64,000 bases of DNA from Pythium myriotylum (Eukaryota > Oomycota > Peronosporomycetes > Pythiales > Pythiaceae): NCBI GenBank assembly GCA_023091665.1, contig JALJCQ010000003.1:1550001-1614000 (forward strand). Reading direction: 5' to 3'. This document shows, piece by piece, positions 20,597 through 29,823 of the stretch. The translations under genes were made by a program, and so were the position numbers. Position 1 is the first letter of the stretch. The number at the start of each line of letters is the position of its first letter. The notes below the pieces were generated by a model. It did no database searches, was not told the DNA's origin, and saw only the letters and a list, made by a program, of their open reading frames with translations.

Positions 20597-23500
20597 ATGT
20601 GGTCGGAATTGGCAGACTCCGTCCGCCAGGCGCTTTTTCGCGACGGCCCAGCCCTCATTGCCCACGACGCGCGCTCTGGAGCTTCGACCACTATCTCATG
20701 CTCGCAGCTGCGCGAATGGATAAACGGTGCTGTCTCAGCTCTACCACCGAGCTCTTCTGGCGCTTCCCGCGTCGTGGGACTCGCGCTGCCTCCCTTTAGT
20801 GTTGAGGAAAGCGCTTGGGTTGTGGCGATCACGTCGCAGTCTCAGTGGGTGTTTGTACCACTCGATGTGCGTCTTCCTCTTGAGCGACTGAACGAGATAT
20901 CCAAGAATGCCGGCGTTGATCTCCTCGTCACCTGGACACATTGTGGCGTTCACTTGGAAGAGCTTGACGGGGTGGTGTCTCTGCCCCCGCTACCCGGATC
21001 CACTCTCCAGATGAGCTGCTTCTACCGTCACACACCCAAACCAGCTAGTTGGCTGGAGCCACTCGCGTACAGTGACGCGCAACCGTTGTACGTGTTGTCG
21101 ACATCAGGATCCACAGGTAGACCGAAAGGCGTGGCTGGCACTCGCAAAGGGACTATCGAGCGCATCGACTGGATGGTGAAGACTCTGCCAATGGATTCCG
21201 CGTCTGATGCAGTGATAAGGACTACACGTCTCCCATTCATTGATGCCGTCCCCGAGATTCTTGGAGCAGTTCTTAGTTGCGTGACGCTCGTCCACCTTCG
21301 TTTCACTGGAGTCAACGATGAGCCGGCTCTAGTCGACAGCGTCATTTTGCAATCACCACTTACGTTCGCCGTTGTAATAGCAAAATATCGAGTTACTCGC
21401 TTTACAAGTATTCCAAGCGTCCTGCGAGTGTTTCTTCGTGGATTTACTGGACTCGGCAACGACGCAGTACACAATAAGTTATCAAGTATTCTCATCGTCA
21501 TGACCAGCGGTGAGCTGCTGACACTAAGTACTCTCCAAGAACTATTTGCGATGTTACCACAGGCTAAAGTTGTGAACCTTTATGGAAGTACCGAGGTCAG
21601 CGGCGACATTACTTGGAAGGAGGTGCGGCCGCCGCTGTCCGATGCACAGATTCGGCGTTGGGGACAACTCGGCGTTCCCATCAGCGACTTTCCAATCCGT
21701 TCTATCGGCGAGACAACACAAATTCTGACGTCCAATCTCAAAGACATAGAGGAATCTAGTTCTGGAGGCCAACCAATCGAATTGTTGGTGAGCGGGGGAG
21801 CTCTGGCTGCTGGGTACGTCGATGATGGTGTGCTTAGCCGTCCATCAAACAAGTATAGTGTGGATGGTTCTGGGCGAGAATGGTTCAATATGGGGGATAC
21901 TTGTCTCATCATGGATGATGAGGTGTGGTTCTGCGGCCGCCAGGACCGACAGGTCAAGATCAGAGGCAACAGAGTTCAATTAGAAGCAATTGAGCTGGCT
22001 CTAAAGTCTGTAATAGCAGACGATGACAATTTGATGGAGAAATTCCCGGAACCGGAAATAACGGCAATTTTTGAGACAACGACCACCGCAGAAGAAACTC
22101 AGGAAGGCGGAATCATCGCGTTCATTTCGTGTCAAGAACCGCAAAGCGGCAACAGAACCCGTTGTACACAATGCAACATCGATGGCGTTGAACATGGTGC
22201 GTTGAGACGAATTGTCAAGAGTCTAACAAGGAACTTTGGACCGTTGTATGTACCTCGGGATTTCTTTGTCATCAACGAACGGTATATCCCACGTTTGTCG
22301 AGCGGCAAGACCGATCTATCGGAGCTCAAGAAAAGTCTTCAGTTACACAGAAACCATGCTCGGGGCGTTGATACGGATACTAATGCATACTCTAAAGATG
22401 AGGCGAAGTTCACGGAGGTCGTTGCAAGGTCATTAGGATTTCCAAACAATTCGATTCCAACTGAGTCGTTGGACAGCACGTGGCTAGAAATCGGTGGGAA
22501 CTCTCTGCAGGCGACGCTTGTCAGTTGGGAAATTGAACGACTATGCGCAATAACTCTTCCACATCACCAGATAGTACGTATCGCTTGTGAGAAGAAAATT
22601 CATGAGGGATGGAGACTCACAGATTATTAGCTGGAGATGACCATACGGGATCTGATCAAAGCTATTAGAAGACCTAAGCGAAAGCGCGATGAACCACGAA
22701 AAGTGCGCCATACTTCTAAAGATAAAGCTGATTCGAAGGGAGAAATTATCGTAGTCCAGGAGAAACGTCGAAGTAACTCGAGTGTGGGTGTATGGTACTC
22801 ACGAGCGAATTCGTCCTCTCACCCGAAGAAGATGTATCCCACAATACGCTTGGGGGACGATGCAATTGTTCGCCTCTCGGTGGTCGGTGACGTGGATCTC
22901 GGAAAGTGTATTGATGCTTCACCGCTCATAGTGCGGAAGCGTGCAAGTAACGATACGCTTTGGGCTCTTATTGGATCTCATTCTGGACGATTTATGTCCG
23001 TAGAGGTCAACTCCAGAACGGAACAGATTCATACCCGATGGTCGACGTTGCTTGATGACCGAATCGAGGGAACTGCTTCCACAAGCACGGTCACTGCCTT
23101 AGTGTTCGTGGGAACGTATAGTGGACGGCTGTATGCACTAGATCTCGACACCGGCACACCACGATGGAGCTATCAGACGAGCGGAATTGTCAAGTCTTCG
23201 CCGCTTGTCGTCGAAGAGTTAGGTATTGTGGTTGTGGGTTCCTACGACCACAACCTTTACGGACTCGATCTACGTACCGGATTGCTGCTTTGGAGTGAGG
23301 AGTTGCCCGGGAGCATATTTGCATCACCGGCTTTTATATCTTCAAAACAACAGATTGTTGTTGCCACCACAAGAGGTACACTATGTGCGTGGAGAATTAC
23401 GCGCAATACGATCTTTGAATTGTGGCAGGTCAACTTTCCCGCCCCAATATTTGCCAGCCCAGTTGTTGTTGAAACTCGAGGCGGTATTAAGTTGCTGATT

Positions 23501-24016
23501 AGCTGCACCGATTGTCTTGTGTACGCTGTCATGGCTGCGAACGGGGAAATCGCGTGGACGCTTGCAACGGGGAAGCCAATATTCTGCACGCCGTGCGTGT
23601 ACAGCACATCGGATGATGCATCGGGAAGGTATGCATTGATTGGTTCCCACGATGGGAGACTGCGCAAGGTCTCAACAGAGACAGGAAAGCTTGAATGGGA
23701 TACAGATGTCAGTTCAAAAGGTGATCCCATTTTCGCATCGCCGTGTGTAGCAACACTTTCAGCTCAACAAGACCATGAATTGTGTAAGAAAGTCGACTTC
23801 ACAATTGTGTGCGCGGCAACAACGAGTGGCCGATTCGAGGTACTAGACGAACACAGTGGATCCATTCGTTTGTCTGAGGCTGAAGGGTTCGATAGAAGAC
23901 CTGTTGGAGAGATTTTTTCTTCTCCAGTCGTCGTAGATGGCCTGTGCTTTGTCGGCACCCGCGAGAATAGACTCTTGATCATTCGATTGAGCTTGGACAC
24001 CACACTCGTAACGTGA
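20597..24016 (+). CDS. AASDH: AASDH-like protein: AMP-binding, carrier domain and PQQ-type beta-propeller
   Basis: Two exons (20597-22573 and 22631-24016) give about 1120 residues, close to animal AASDH (ACSF4-U26). Residues 1-560 form an adenylation domain: P-loop LSTSGSTGRPKG (about 165), NLYGSTEVSGD (about 325), WFNMGDT and RQDRQVKIRGNRVQLEAIE (about 430-465). A carrier domain follows with the phosphopantetheine site IGGNSL (about 633). The C-terminal half has seven or so PQQ-like blades (VFVGTYSGRLYALDLDTG, IFASP repeats). Family role: activates a small carboxylate or amino acid and loads it on its own carrier; the real substrate is poorly defined. The in-frame TAG at 22628 lies in a 57-nt intron (GTACGT..TTATTAG). 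Removing it joins the carrier helix (HHQI with LEMTIRDLI). The ATG at 20597 is the first in frame. Confidence 0.9.
22574..22630 (+). other. 57-nt phase-0 intron hiding an in-frame TAG
   Basis: The donor is GTACGT at 22574, a branch-like GACTCAC lies near 22615, and the acceptor is TTATTAG at 22630. Without splicing, the TAG ends the AMP-binding protein early and the PQQ half looks like a separate ORF. With splicing the carrier-domain helix is continuous. Confidence 0.8.
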
Positions 24017-24099
24017 GGCTCAACCCAGTTTCGATCCCAGCTTTAAGTAAAATGCGGCGATGTTAATCATCAAGCATGTGAGTACAACCTCGGAAGGCT

Positions 24100-24741
24100 T
24101 TATACCTCATACTTCTTGAGCTGTTCCACAAAAGACGGATACAGTTGAACTGTTGGCCTCATGCCCCGTACAACCTGGAGAGCTTCATCGTAGGACTTGC
24201 GCTTCTTGGCTATCAGATACGCGATCACAAATGCTGGACTCAACGAATTTCCTGTTGCGCAGTGAACGAGCACGCGGCCCCCAACAGCCTCGCAACCTTC
24301 ACAAAATTGACTCACGCCATCAAATTGAGAGAGTATTTCGGCGTTGGCGTTGTCAACGATGTTGAGTTTAATGTACACGAACTTGCCCTCGAAGAAGTTG
24401 CGCGACGCAAAGTCAAGGTTGCAAATGTGAGTCACGCCGAGGGCGTAGAGCTCATCGTACCGCGCAGCATTGTATTCGTTACCTAAGAGAAGGAATGGAA
24501 GGATGATAGATGGCTTCACTCGCAGCGCCGGTACATACTCGCCCTTCGTCAGCATGCGCCTCAGTGTAACAAACAAGTGGATCGGGAAGCTCAAACGCGA
24601 CTGACTTGCAGTTGTGTTCCGAATGCGGTATTGTGCGCTTGCCACGATGGCTCGCTCTTCTGGGTTGGTCTGTTCGACGCCATTGGCCACAACGACTTTG
24701 CTCTTGACATATACAGCCTTTGGTGGAGATGGAGGGGCCAT
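24100..24741 (-). CDS. Dual-specificity phosphatase-like protein with altered catalytic loop
   Basis: The 213-codon frame begins at an ATG in strong context (24741, MAPPSPPKAVYVKSK). It holds a DSP fold (ILPFLLLGNEYNA, GVTHICNLDFAS, VYIKLNIVDN) parallel to the neighbouring DSP. The signature loop reads VHCATGNSLSP: the nucleophilic Cys and the Gly are there, but the phosphate-binding Arg of HCxxGxSRS is Leu. It is therefore probably a weak enzyme or a pseudophosphatase that still binds a target (inference). The frame is open further upstream with hydrophobic codons, which I regard as 5' untranslated. The annotated end KKYEV may instead splice at GAG|GTATAA, as the paralogue does at the same place. 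It is convergent with AASDH, 83 bp apart. Confidence 0.75.
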   Translation of the reverse strand: MAPPSPPKAVYVKSKVVVANGVEQTNPEERAIVASAQYRIRNTTASQSRLSFPIHLFVTLRRMLTKGEYVPALRVKPSIILPFLLLGNEYNAARYDELYALGVTHICNLDFASRNFFEGKFVYIKLNIVDNANAEILSQFDGVSQFCEGCEAVGGRVLVHCATGNSLSPAFVIAYLIAKKRKSYDEALQVVRGMRPTVQLYPSFVEQLKKYEV

Positions 24742-24937
24742 TATCAATGACTGACACAGGAGGCTTCTACGGGGGTCGTGACTAAGGGGCCAGACGGCTC
24801 CGACGAGACCTAAAATAACTTTCATCAAGACTTGCAAGAATAGAAACATCGTCGCCGGCTCGCACCCACTTTGATAGCACGCCCCTAACATCAGCACCGT
24901 CGATAATGAGAAGCAGATGAGGGTTTGGATCGCTCTG

Positions 24938-25793
24938 TCATTGAAGGCGTGGAGCGGCCTTGGACTTGATTTCGTTCCACGCGAAGAAGTTCCAGTCAGG
25001 GTCTTCTGTGGTCGCAACCGAGGACGCTCCTCGTAAAGCCAACTAACAATACGATGTCAGCATAGACTCGAAGCATATGGCGACAGTACGTCACCTCAAA
25101 CTTGGCGAGCTGGAGACGGAATGCTTGATTCGGCTGCACACTCGGACGTTTCCGCCGGACAAAGTAGTACGCTTCTAGAAGCGTCATGGCTTTGTGGATC
25201 ATGAGATACGCCACGAGCAGCGTCGCCGATCGAGAAACTCCAGCAATGCAGTGAATCAACGCTCGCCCACGAAGTTTTTCCACACGTTGCAGGAAGCGCG
25301 CAACGAGCTGGAAGTGGGGAGCGATCTCCTCGTCCACGGCATCATGGAGGTGGAGTTTGAGGTAGACGAACTCACCTTCAAAGTGGTTCTCTGCCTGCGC
25401 AGCGCAGTTGCAGATGTGCGTTACGCCTGTCGAGTAGAGCAGCTCGCGGTCTGCAGCATTGTCGTCGCTGCCGAGCAAGACGTGATCCATGATGGGCGTC
25501 GCGAGGCGAGGCGAGGACGGCCCCTGCAGCTGGAAGAAACTTGTCCACCAGCGGTGCATGCGGTGTGCGAGCGAATGCTCGCGCTTGAGAGCCTCCAGGA
25601 TGCGCCACTGGGCCTCCATGACCGTGTCTTCCTCCTCGGGATTGAGTTTGGAGAAGACGACGACGCCTTCGCTGTGGCGTCGCAGACTCTCGCGCCGGAG
25701 GTCGTCGCTGCGACGGAAGTAGCGCTTGCCGACAGTGTGCTTGTCGATCGCGCGGCTCTTGGGCAGCGACGGCGCGCGCGCCAGCTTGCGCAT
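24938..25793 (-). CDS. Dual-specificity protein phosphatase
   Basis: Exon 1 (25793-25095) and exon 2 (25042-24938) are separated by a 52-nt intron at KFE|LALRG, giving 267 residues. The catalytic site IHCIAGVSRSATL (about residue 185) has Cys, Arg and Ser intact, and the upstream general-acid loop is LKLHLHDAVDEEI. The N-terminal 80 residues are basic and likely regulatory. Family role: removes phosphate from Ser/Thr and Tyr of proteins such as MAP kinases; the substrate here is unknown. The C-terminal exon ends DPDWNFFAWNEIK then a stop at 24938. The next gene downstream is a paralogue, so the pair arose by tandem duplication. The start is the ATG at 25793; a divergent S28 peptidase gene starts 257 bp away. 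Confidence 0.85.
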
Positions 25794-26050
25794 GGCGCTC
25801 AACCGACGATTCTGCTGACTAATAACGAGCGCGTCGTTTCGCCATTCTCCGTGAGCTCCAATAATTCATTGCTCCCATCCCATGGACCCATCTTCAACCA
25901 AACACCACTCAAAAACCACTCGGATCTGATGCCAGGTCCCTCGAGAGTGTTGGTCTCCAGGTCTTCTTTGACAAGCGAGAATGGGAGGATCTCCTCGCCC
26001 CTCCCCTCCATTTCTCCCTTTGACAGACTCGAGCCAACTGACAAGAGGCG
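25794..26050. promoter_or_regulatory. Short divergent intergenic region between DSP and S28 genes
   Basis: Only 257 bp separate the two start codons, so both promoters must lie here or overlap the 5' ends. No specific motif is claimed. Confidence 0.5.
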
Positions 26051-27586
26051 ATGGCGCGCGCATTGCTGAGCGTGGCCCTCGCAGCCGCCACGGCGCTGCT
26101 CACGACCGAGACGGCGCTCGCGCACCGCGTGCACAACCTCGTCGACTTCCGTGGAAACGGATACTTGCTGAGCCTCTCGACCACTGGCCCGCAGACACCG
26201 GCGAATGCGTCGGAACCAGTGACGGAGGCGTACTACGAAGAAGCCATCCTGGATCACTCGGCGCCGGTCTCACAACGCAAGTACTGGAAGCAACGCTACT
26301 TCATTAACGAAGAATTCTGGGCCGGACGCGATTACCCCGTGTTCATGTACATCGGCGGTGAAGGCCCTCTCGGCCCGCGCGCACTCACCAACCGCAACTT
26401 CATTAACTACCTTGCAAAGAAACACCGCGCGCTCCTGGTTGCAGTAGAGCACCGCTTCTACGGCAAGTCGTACCCAACACCGGACATGAGTACGGAGAAC
26501 TTGCGCTACCTCAGCAGCCAACAAGCGCTTGAGGACCTTGCGCGCTTCCACACCTTCCTCACGGAGAAGTACGGGCTCGAGAATTCGAAGTGGGTTGGCT
26601 TCGGCGGCAGCTACCCGGGCAACCTTGCTGCCTGGGTCAAGCTCAAATACCCGGCACTATTCGCTGGTACTGTTGCAAGCTCGGCCCCGCTTCTTGCCAA
26701 GAGTGACTTCTTCGAATACATGGAAGTCGTCGGTGACGGTCTGCGTTATTTTGGCGGAGGCGAGTGCTACCACCGCGTTGAACAATCAATTCAGGAACTG
26801 CGCAAGCTGATGGACGGCGGGCGAGAGGGGCGTGCGAAGGTTAGCGAGTTGTTTTCACCGTGCTACCCTATGGTGAACGAGTTCGACGACTCAGTGTTTG
26901 AGTCATCAGTCATGGGCGCTTTCCAGGATATCGCGCAGTACAATGGACTAAAAGCAGGTGCTTTGACGCTCACGGACGTTTGCAAGCTTTTTGCTGATGA
27001 ATCGAAGCAACCTATCCAAATACTTGCTGAGTTCCTTGCCAAGACTCGCACGAAGGACTGTCTTGACTCCAAGTTTGAAGGTGAAAAGAACGCGACCATC
27101 GATACCCTCCAGAAGATTGAGTTTGATGGCGAAAGTAGCTCTCGACAGTGGTTCTACCAGACGTGTAACGAGTTTGGATACTTCCAGACAACGGCAAGTA
27201 AGACCACGCCTTTCCATGCGTTAAAGACTGTTACGGAGCAGAACACCGGCCTGGAAGTTTGCAAACGCGTGTACAACATCGACGTTTCACCCGATGTCAA
27301 GAGCACGAACGTAGAGTACGGGGCGCTGCGCATCACTGTTGAGAACGTGACTTTTCCTAGCGGGACCATCGATCCGTGGCATGCACTGGCCGTCAAGAAC
27401 TCGACCTATTTGCATTCAAGCACGGCCCAGTCTGTGTACATCGAAGGCACAGCCCACTGCGCCGACATGTACTACCCAAGCGACAAAGACAGCCCAGCGA
27501 TCCAGTGGGCGCACGCCAAGATCGCCGCCAATGTTGCTCGCTATGTCGGAGAGACCCCAGGATCGGAGGAGCTCGCCATCGAGTAA
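26051..27586 (+). CDS. Secreted serine carboxypeptidase-like protease, family S28
   Basis: A single exon of 511 residues, the usual length of S28 enzymes (prolyl carboxypeptidase, DPP-II, thymus-specific serine protease). Residues 1-24 form a signal peptide (LLSVALAAATALLTTETALA). The catalytic Ser is in GFGGSYPGNLAAW (about residue 185), the Asp in SGTIDPWHAL (about 440) and the His in EGTAHCADMY (about 466). The oxyanion region VEHRFYGKSYP and several Cys pairs are conserved. S28 enzymes cleave after Pro or basic residues in acidic or extracellular compartments; here secretion is inferred from the signal peptide. Potential N-glycosylation sites (NAS, NAT, NVT, NST) are present. The exact specificity cannot be read from sequence. 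Confidence 0.93.
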   Translation: MARALLSVALAAATALLTTETALAHRVHNLVDFRGNGYLLSLSTTGPQTPANASEPVTEAYYEEAILDHSAPVSQRKYWKQRYFINEEFWAGRDYPVFMYIGGEGPLGPRALTNRNFINYLAKKHRALLVAVEHRFYGKSYPTPDMSTENLRYLSSQQALEDLARFHTFLTEKYGLENSKWVGFGGSYPGNLAAWVKLKYPALFAGTVASSAPLLAKSDFFEYMEVVGDGLRYFGGGECYHRVEQSIQELRKLMDGGREGRAKVSELFSPCYPMVNEFDDSVFESSVMGAFQDIAQYNGLKAGALTLTDVCKLFADESKQPIQILAEFLAKTRTKDCLDSKFEGEKNATIDTLQKIEFDGESSSRQWFYQTCNEFGYFQTTASKTTPFHALKTVTEQNTGLEVCKRVYNIDVSPDVKSTNVEYGALRITVENVTFPSGTIDPWHALAVKNSTYLHSSTAQSVYIEGTAHCADMYYPSDKDSPAIQWAHAKIAANVARYVGETPGSEELAIE

Positions 27587-27732
27587 GTTACCACCGCAAT
27601 CGAAGAACCGTCTAGAGTCCATAATTGGACATGGCCTATGTTTAGCCTCGGTAGCATAGATCCTCTAGATAATAAAGATCGTCTTTCCTCGCTCCTACTG
27701 TGTCGTTTGCTGCCTTCTCTGCAGAGCTGAAG

Positions 27733-28035
27733 ATGTGCGACTCGTGCGACTGCAGCAGCTGCATCGACTGCTGCTCCTCTTCTTGTGACTGCTCGGCGGA
27801 CGGCTGCGGCCTCGACGGCTGCGACTGCTGCGCGCTCGAAGACTCGATCTCGTGCTGCTGCAACTTGACGTCTTGCTGCACGTTCGTCTCCTGCGACGTG
27901 TGTGGCGCCTGCTGCGCCTCGCGCGCCAACTCGACGCGGAGCGCTGCGTTCTACGCCAGCGTCGACGACAAGCAGCGCGCGCAGCCAGTGCACGTCACGG
28001 CGGTGCCAGTGGCTCGGGAGCCCACGGGGCTGTGA
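27733..28035 (+). CDS. Very cysteine-rich 100-residue protein (copy 1)
   Basis: The ATG at 27733 opens MCDSCDCSSC and the first about 63 residues hold 21 Cys, mostly as CxC, CC and CxxC. A Cys-poor tail follows, ending VHVTAVPVAREPTGL. There is no signal peptide. The next gene has the same plan, sharing VSCDVC and the tail motif VHVxxVPVA, so selection on the protein is likely. The pattern suggests metal binding (metallothionein-like) or a Cys-rich membrane-associated module, but neither is shown. The frame is open further upstream without an ATG. Antisense ORFs here are by-products of composition. Function unknown. Confidence 0.6.
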   Translation: MCDSCDCSSCIDCCSSSCDCSADGCGLDGCDCCALEDSISCCCNLTSCCTFVSCDVCGACCASRANSTRSAAFYASVDDKQRAQPVHVTAVPVAREPTGL

Positions 28036-28255
28036 CAAGAGGAGAGAATTCCTGATATTTGGATGGGGGAACTGGACATTGTGAAATGAAGCCATCTGCT
28101 TTCCAAATTTTTAGATGGGTTCATGGGAGATACGGAGAGAGCCAATCCGCGGCAACCGAGTCAGAGCATTCAAGGGCACTGAAACGAGGGAGTCCGTGGG
28201 AGAAGACGACGGCCGACCCCATCTCAGGATTTGCGTGCTTGACCTCACGCCGACG

Positions 28256-28564
28256 ATGTGCGACGGCGACTGTGACTGCGGGGGCTGCGATTGCGACTGC
28301 GGAGGCTGCGACTGCTGCGACTGCTCGTGCTGCGAATGCTCGTGCAATTGGACCGAGTTCTGCACCAACTGTTGCTTCTGCTGCACGCACGTTTCCTGCG
28401 ACGTCTGCACGACTTGCAGTACGAGCGGCAGCCAACAGCAATACCGGCGACAACCGCAGAACCAGTACGAAGACATTCACACGCCACCTAGCGTCCACGT
28501 CGTCACTGTGCCCGTCGCGGTGCCGATGGAGCCAGTCGGTGGGCGCTTCAAAGAGCCCGTGTAA
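28256..28564 (+). CDS. Very cysteine-rich 102-residue protein (copy 2)
   Basis: The ATG at 28256 opens MCDGDCDCGGC. About 70 residues hold 22 Cys in repeated DCDCGGC units followed by CCxCSCC, THVSCDVCTTC and a Cys-free tail with VHVVTVPVAVPMEP. The tail and the SCDVC core match the gene 220 bp upstream, so the two are tandem paralogues. The N-terminal repeats are more regular, suggesting local unit expansion. The same frame is open from an ATG at 28115, giving a longer version of 149 residues. No signal peptide or clear membrane segment. A metal-binding role is inference from Cys spacing. Confidence 0.6.
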   Translation: MCDGDCDCGGCDCDCGGCDCCDCSCCECSCNWTEFCTNCCFCCTHVSCDVCTTCSTSGSQQQYRRQPQNQYEDIHTPPSVHVVTVPVAVPMEPVGGRFKEPV

Positions 28565-28869
28565 ACCGCCAACGTTGATATAGAACAAACCAAGCTTCTC
28601 GCTACTTTCTTTGTCTTTCTTGAGCCTTAACTGTTGGTTTGTTATCGGTCAGTTGGTTGATTGATACGCGTCAATACTTCCCATTTCGTCGATTTGCGAG
28701 TTGCCAACACAGGGTTAAGTCCTCGTCGTATCTATCACCCTCGCAACAGAAAACTCATCCGTTGAGTAGTTGAAAAAGAGGCATGAAGCGAACCAGACAC
28801 CACTTTATCTTCAGTGTGAGTGCATTTGTGAAGACCCGTGCCGCTGTCTGAGAGCCCATACTTTGCGAC
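28565..28869. other. Intergenic between Cys-rich gene and SelT gene, convergent
   Basis: It contains only 3' flanks. No gene seen. Confidence 0.45.
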
Positions 28870-29665
28870 TTAATAGATCGCGTTGATGCCCTTTGCTTCC
28901 AGAATACCAGCAAGTTCCTGACCATCGTATAAACAGATTAGCATTGCAATTGGACAGCTGAAAGGCTGGATTACACTGACATCGAGCGTCGGCCAACGTC
29001 CAGCTTGTAGCTTGGAAAAGACAAGGTTATCTACGCAGATCAATTAGAGCATGCATGAGAACCCTGTGGCACATCAAAAGCAACGATGCTCCTGCATCCG
29101 CACCGTTATAAAACACTTCGAATGCACCAGAAGAGACGAGTCCCTGGGAGACGGACCCCATGAGCAGAATGACAGCAAAGCAGCCGATGCGGTTATCTAG
29201 CGCCTTCTGAAGCAGTGTTGTATCCCAACCGAGCGCGCGGAAGATCTAGAACGTAACAAAACGTGCTTTGAGTTGTGATTCATTCCAAGAGCCCTTGCGT
29301 CCGTCCGTCCGTACAGATTCGCCAAACACCATAAGCACCATAGCGACAAGCTGCGCGTAGCCCAGGAACTGGGCGAGCAGCTTCTTCATCGGGTCAACGT
29401 CGTAATTGACACCGTACACACGGTCCACGAGATGCGGGTACTTGTCTTCGAGGAACTGCTTGACTTCCATGAAGTTCTGCTTGAAGCCGCACGACGTACA
29501 GAACTCGACGCGGATCTGGTCGTCGGCGAAGGTGCGTTTCGTCTCGAGCCCATCCGACTCAGACGCCTGTGCGCCAAGGACAGACGAAGGGAAGACGCTT
29601 GGCGCCACCAAGAGGCAGAGCGCGAAGAGCGCGAGCACGCGCAGCGACGACCACGAGCGAGCCAT
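28870..29665 (-). CDS. SELENOT: Selenoprotein T-like (Rdx family) thioredoxin-fold protein, Cys form
   Basis: Four exons (29665-29315, 29245-29104, 29030-28981, 28917-28870) give 196 residues, matching the family (about 195). An N-terminal signal peptide or anchor (LRVLALFALCLLVAPSVF) is followed by the redox motif RVEFCTSCGFKQNF, where CxxC replaces the CxxU of selenoprotein T, so no Sec machinery is needed. Then come NYDVDP, a hydrophobic segment (LLAQFLGYAQLVAMVLMVFG), a second one (IGCFAVILLMGSVSQG) and SGAFEVFYNDNLVFSKLQAGRWP, all typical of SelT. Family role: ER-membrane oxidoreductase in redox and Ca2+ balance. The last intron (63 nt) is a multiple of three without stop; retention would add 21 residues. 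Confidence 0.88.
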
Positions 29666-29823
29666 AGAGAGATCTAGCTGAGACTGCTTCGAGAGCGGCG
29701 TGGAAACGACGACCCTGAAACCAAGTGGACCACCTAACTACAGGACACTGTCTCAGGGTGTGTTGGATTGATCACTCACTGTCGCCCATTCTTGAAGATC
29801 GCGATCGTGACGCAATTGGATCC

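Noticed and set aside
22628..22630. Nonsense mutation or stop readthrough in AASDH
   Set aside because: The TAG lies in a well-formed 57-nt intron that keeps frame and rebuilds the carrier helix.
24100..25793. Possible fusion of both phosphatases by splicing GTACTG at 25089
   Set aside because: A 52-nt intron starting GTGACG leads to a plausible C-terminus (DWNFFAWNEIK) and a stop at 24938, so two separate genes fit better.
28811..28996. Short minus-strand ORF over the SelT 3' end
   Set aside because: Wrong frame; the spliced SelT reading gives the conserved NLVFSKLQAG end and the family length.
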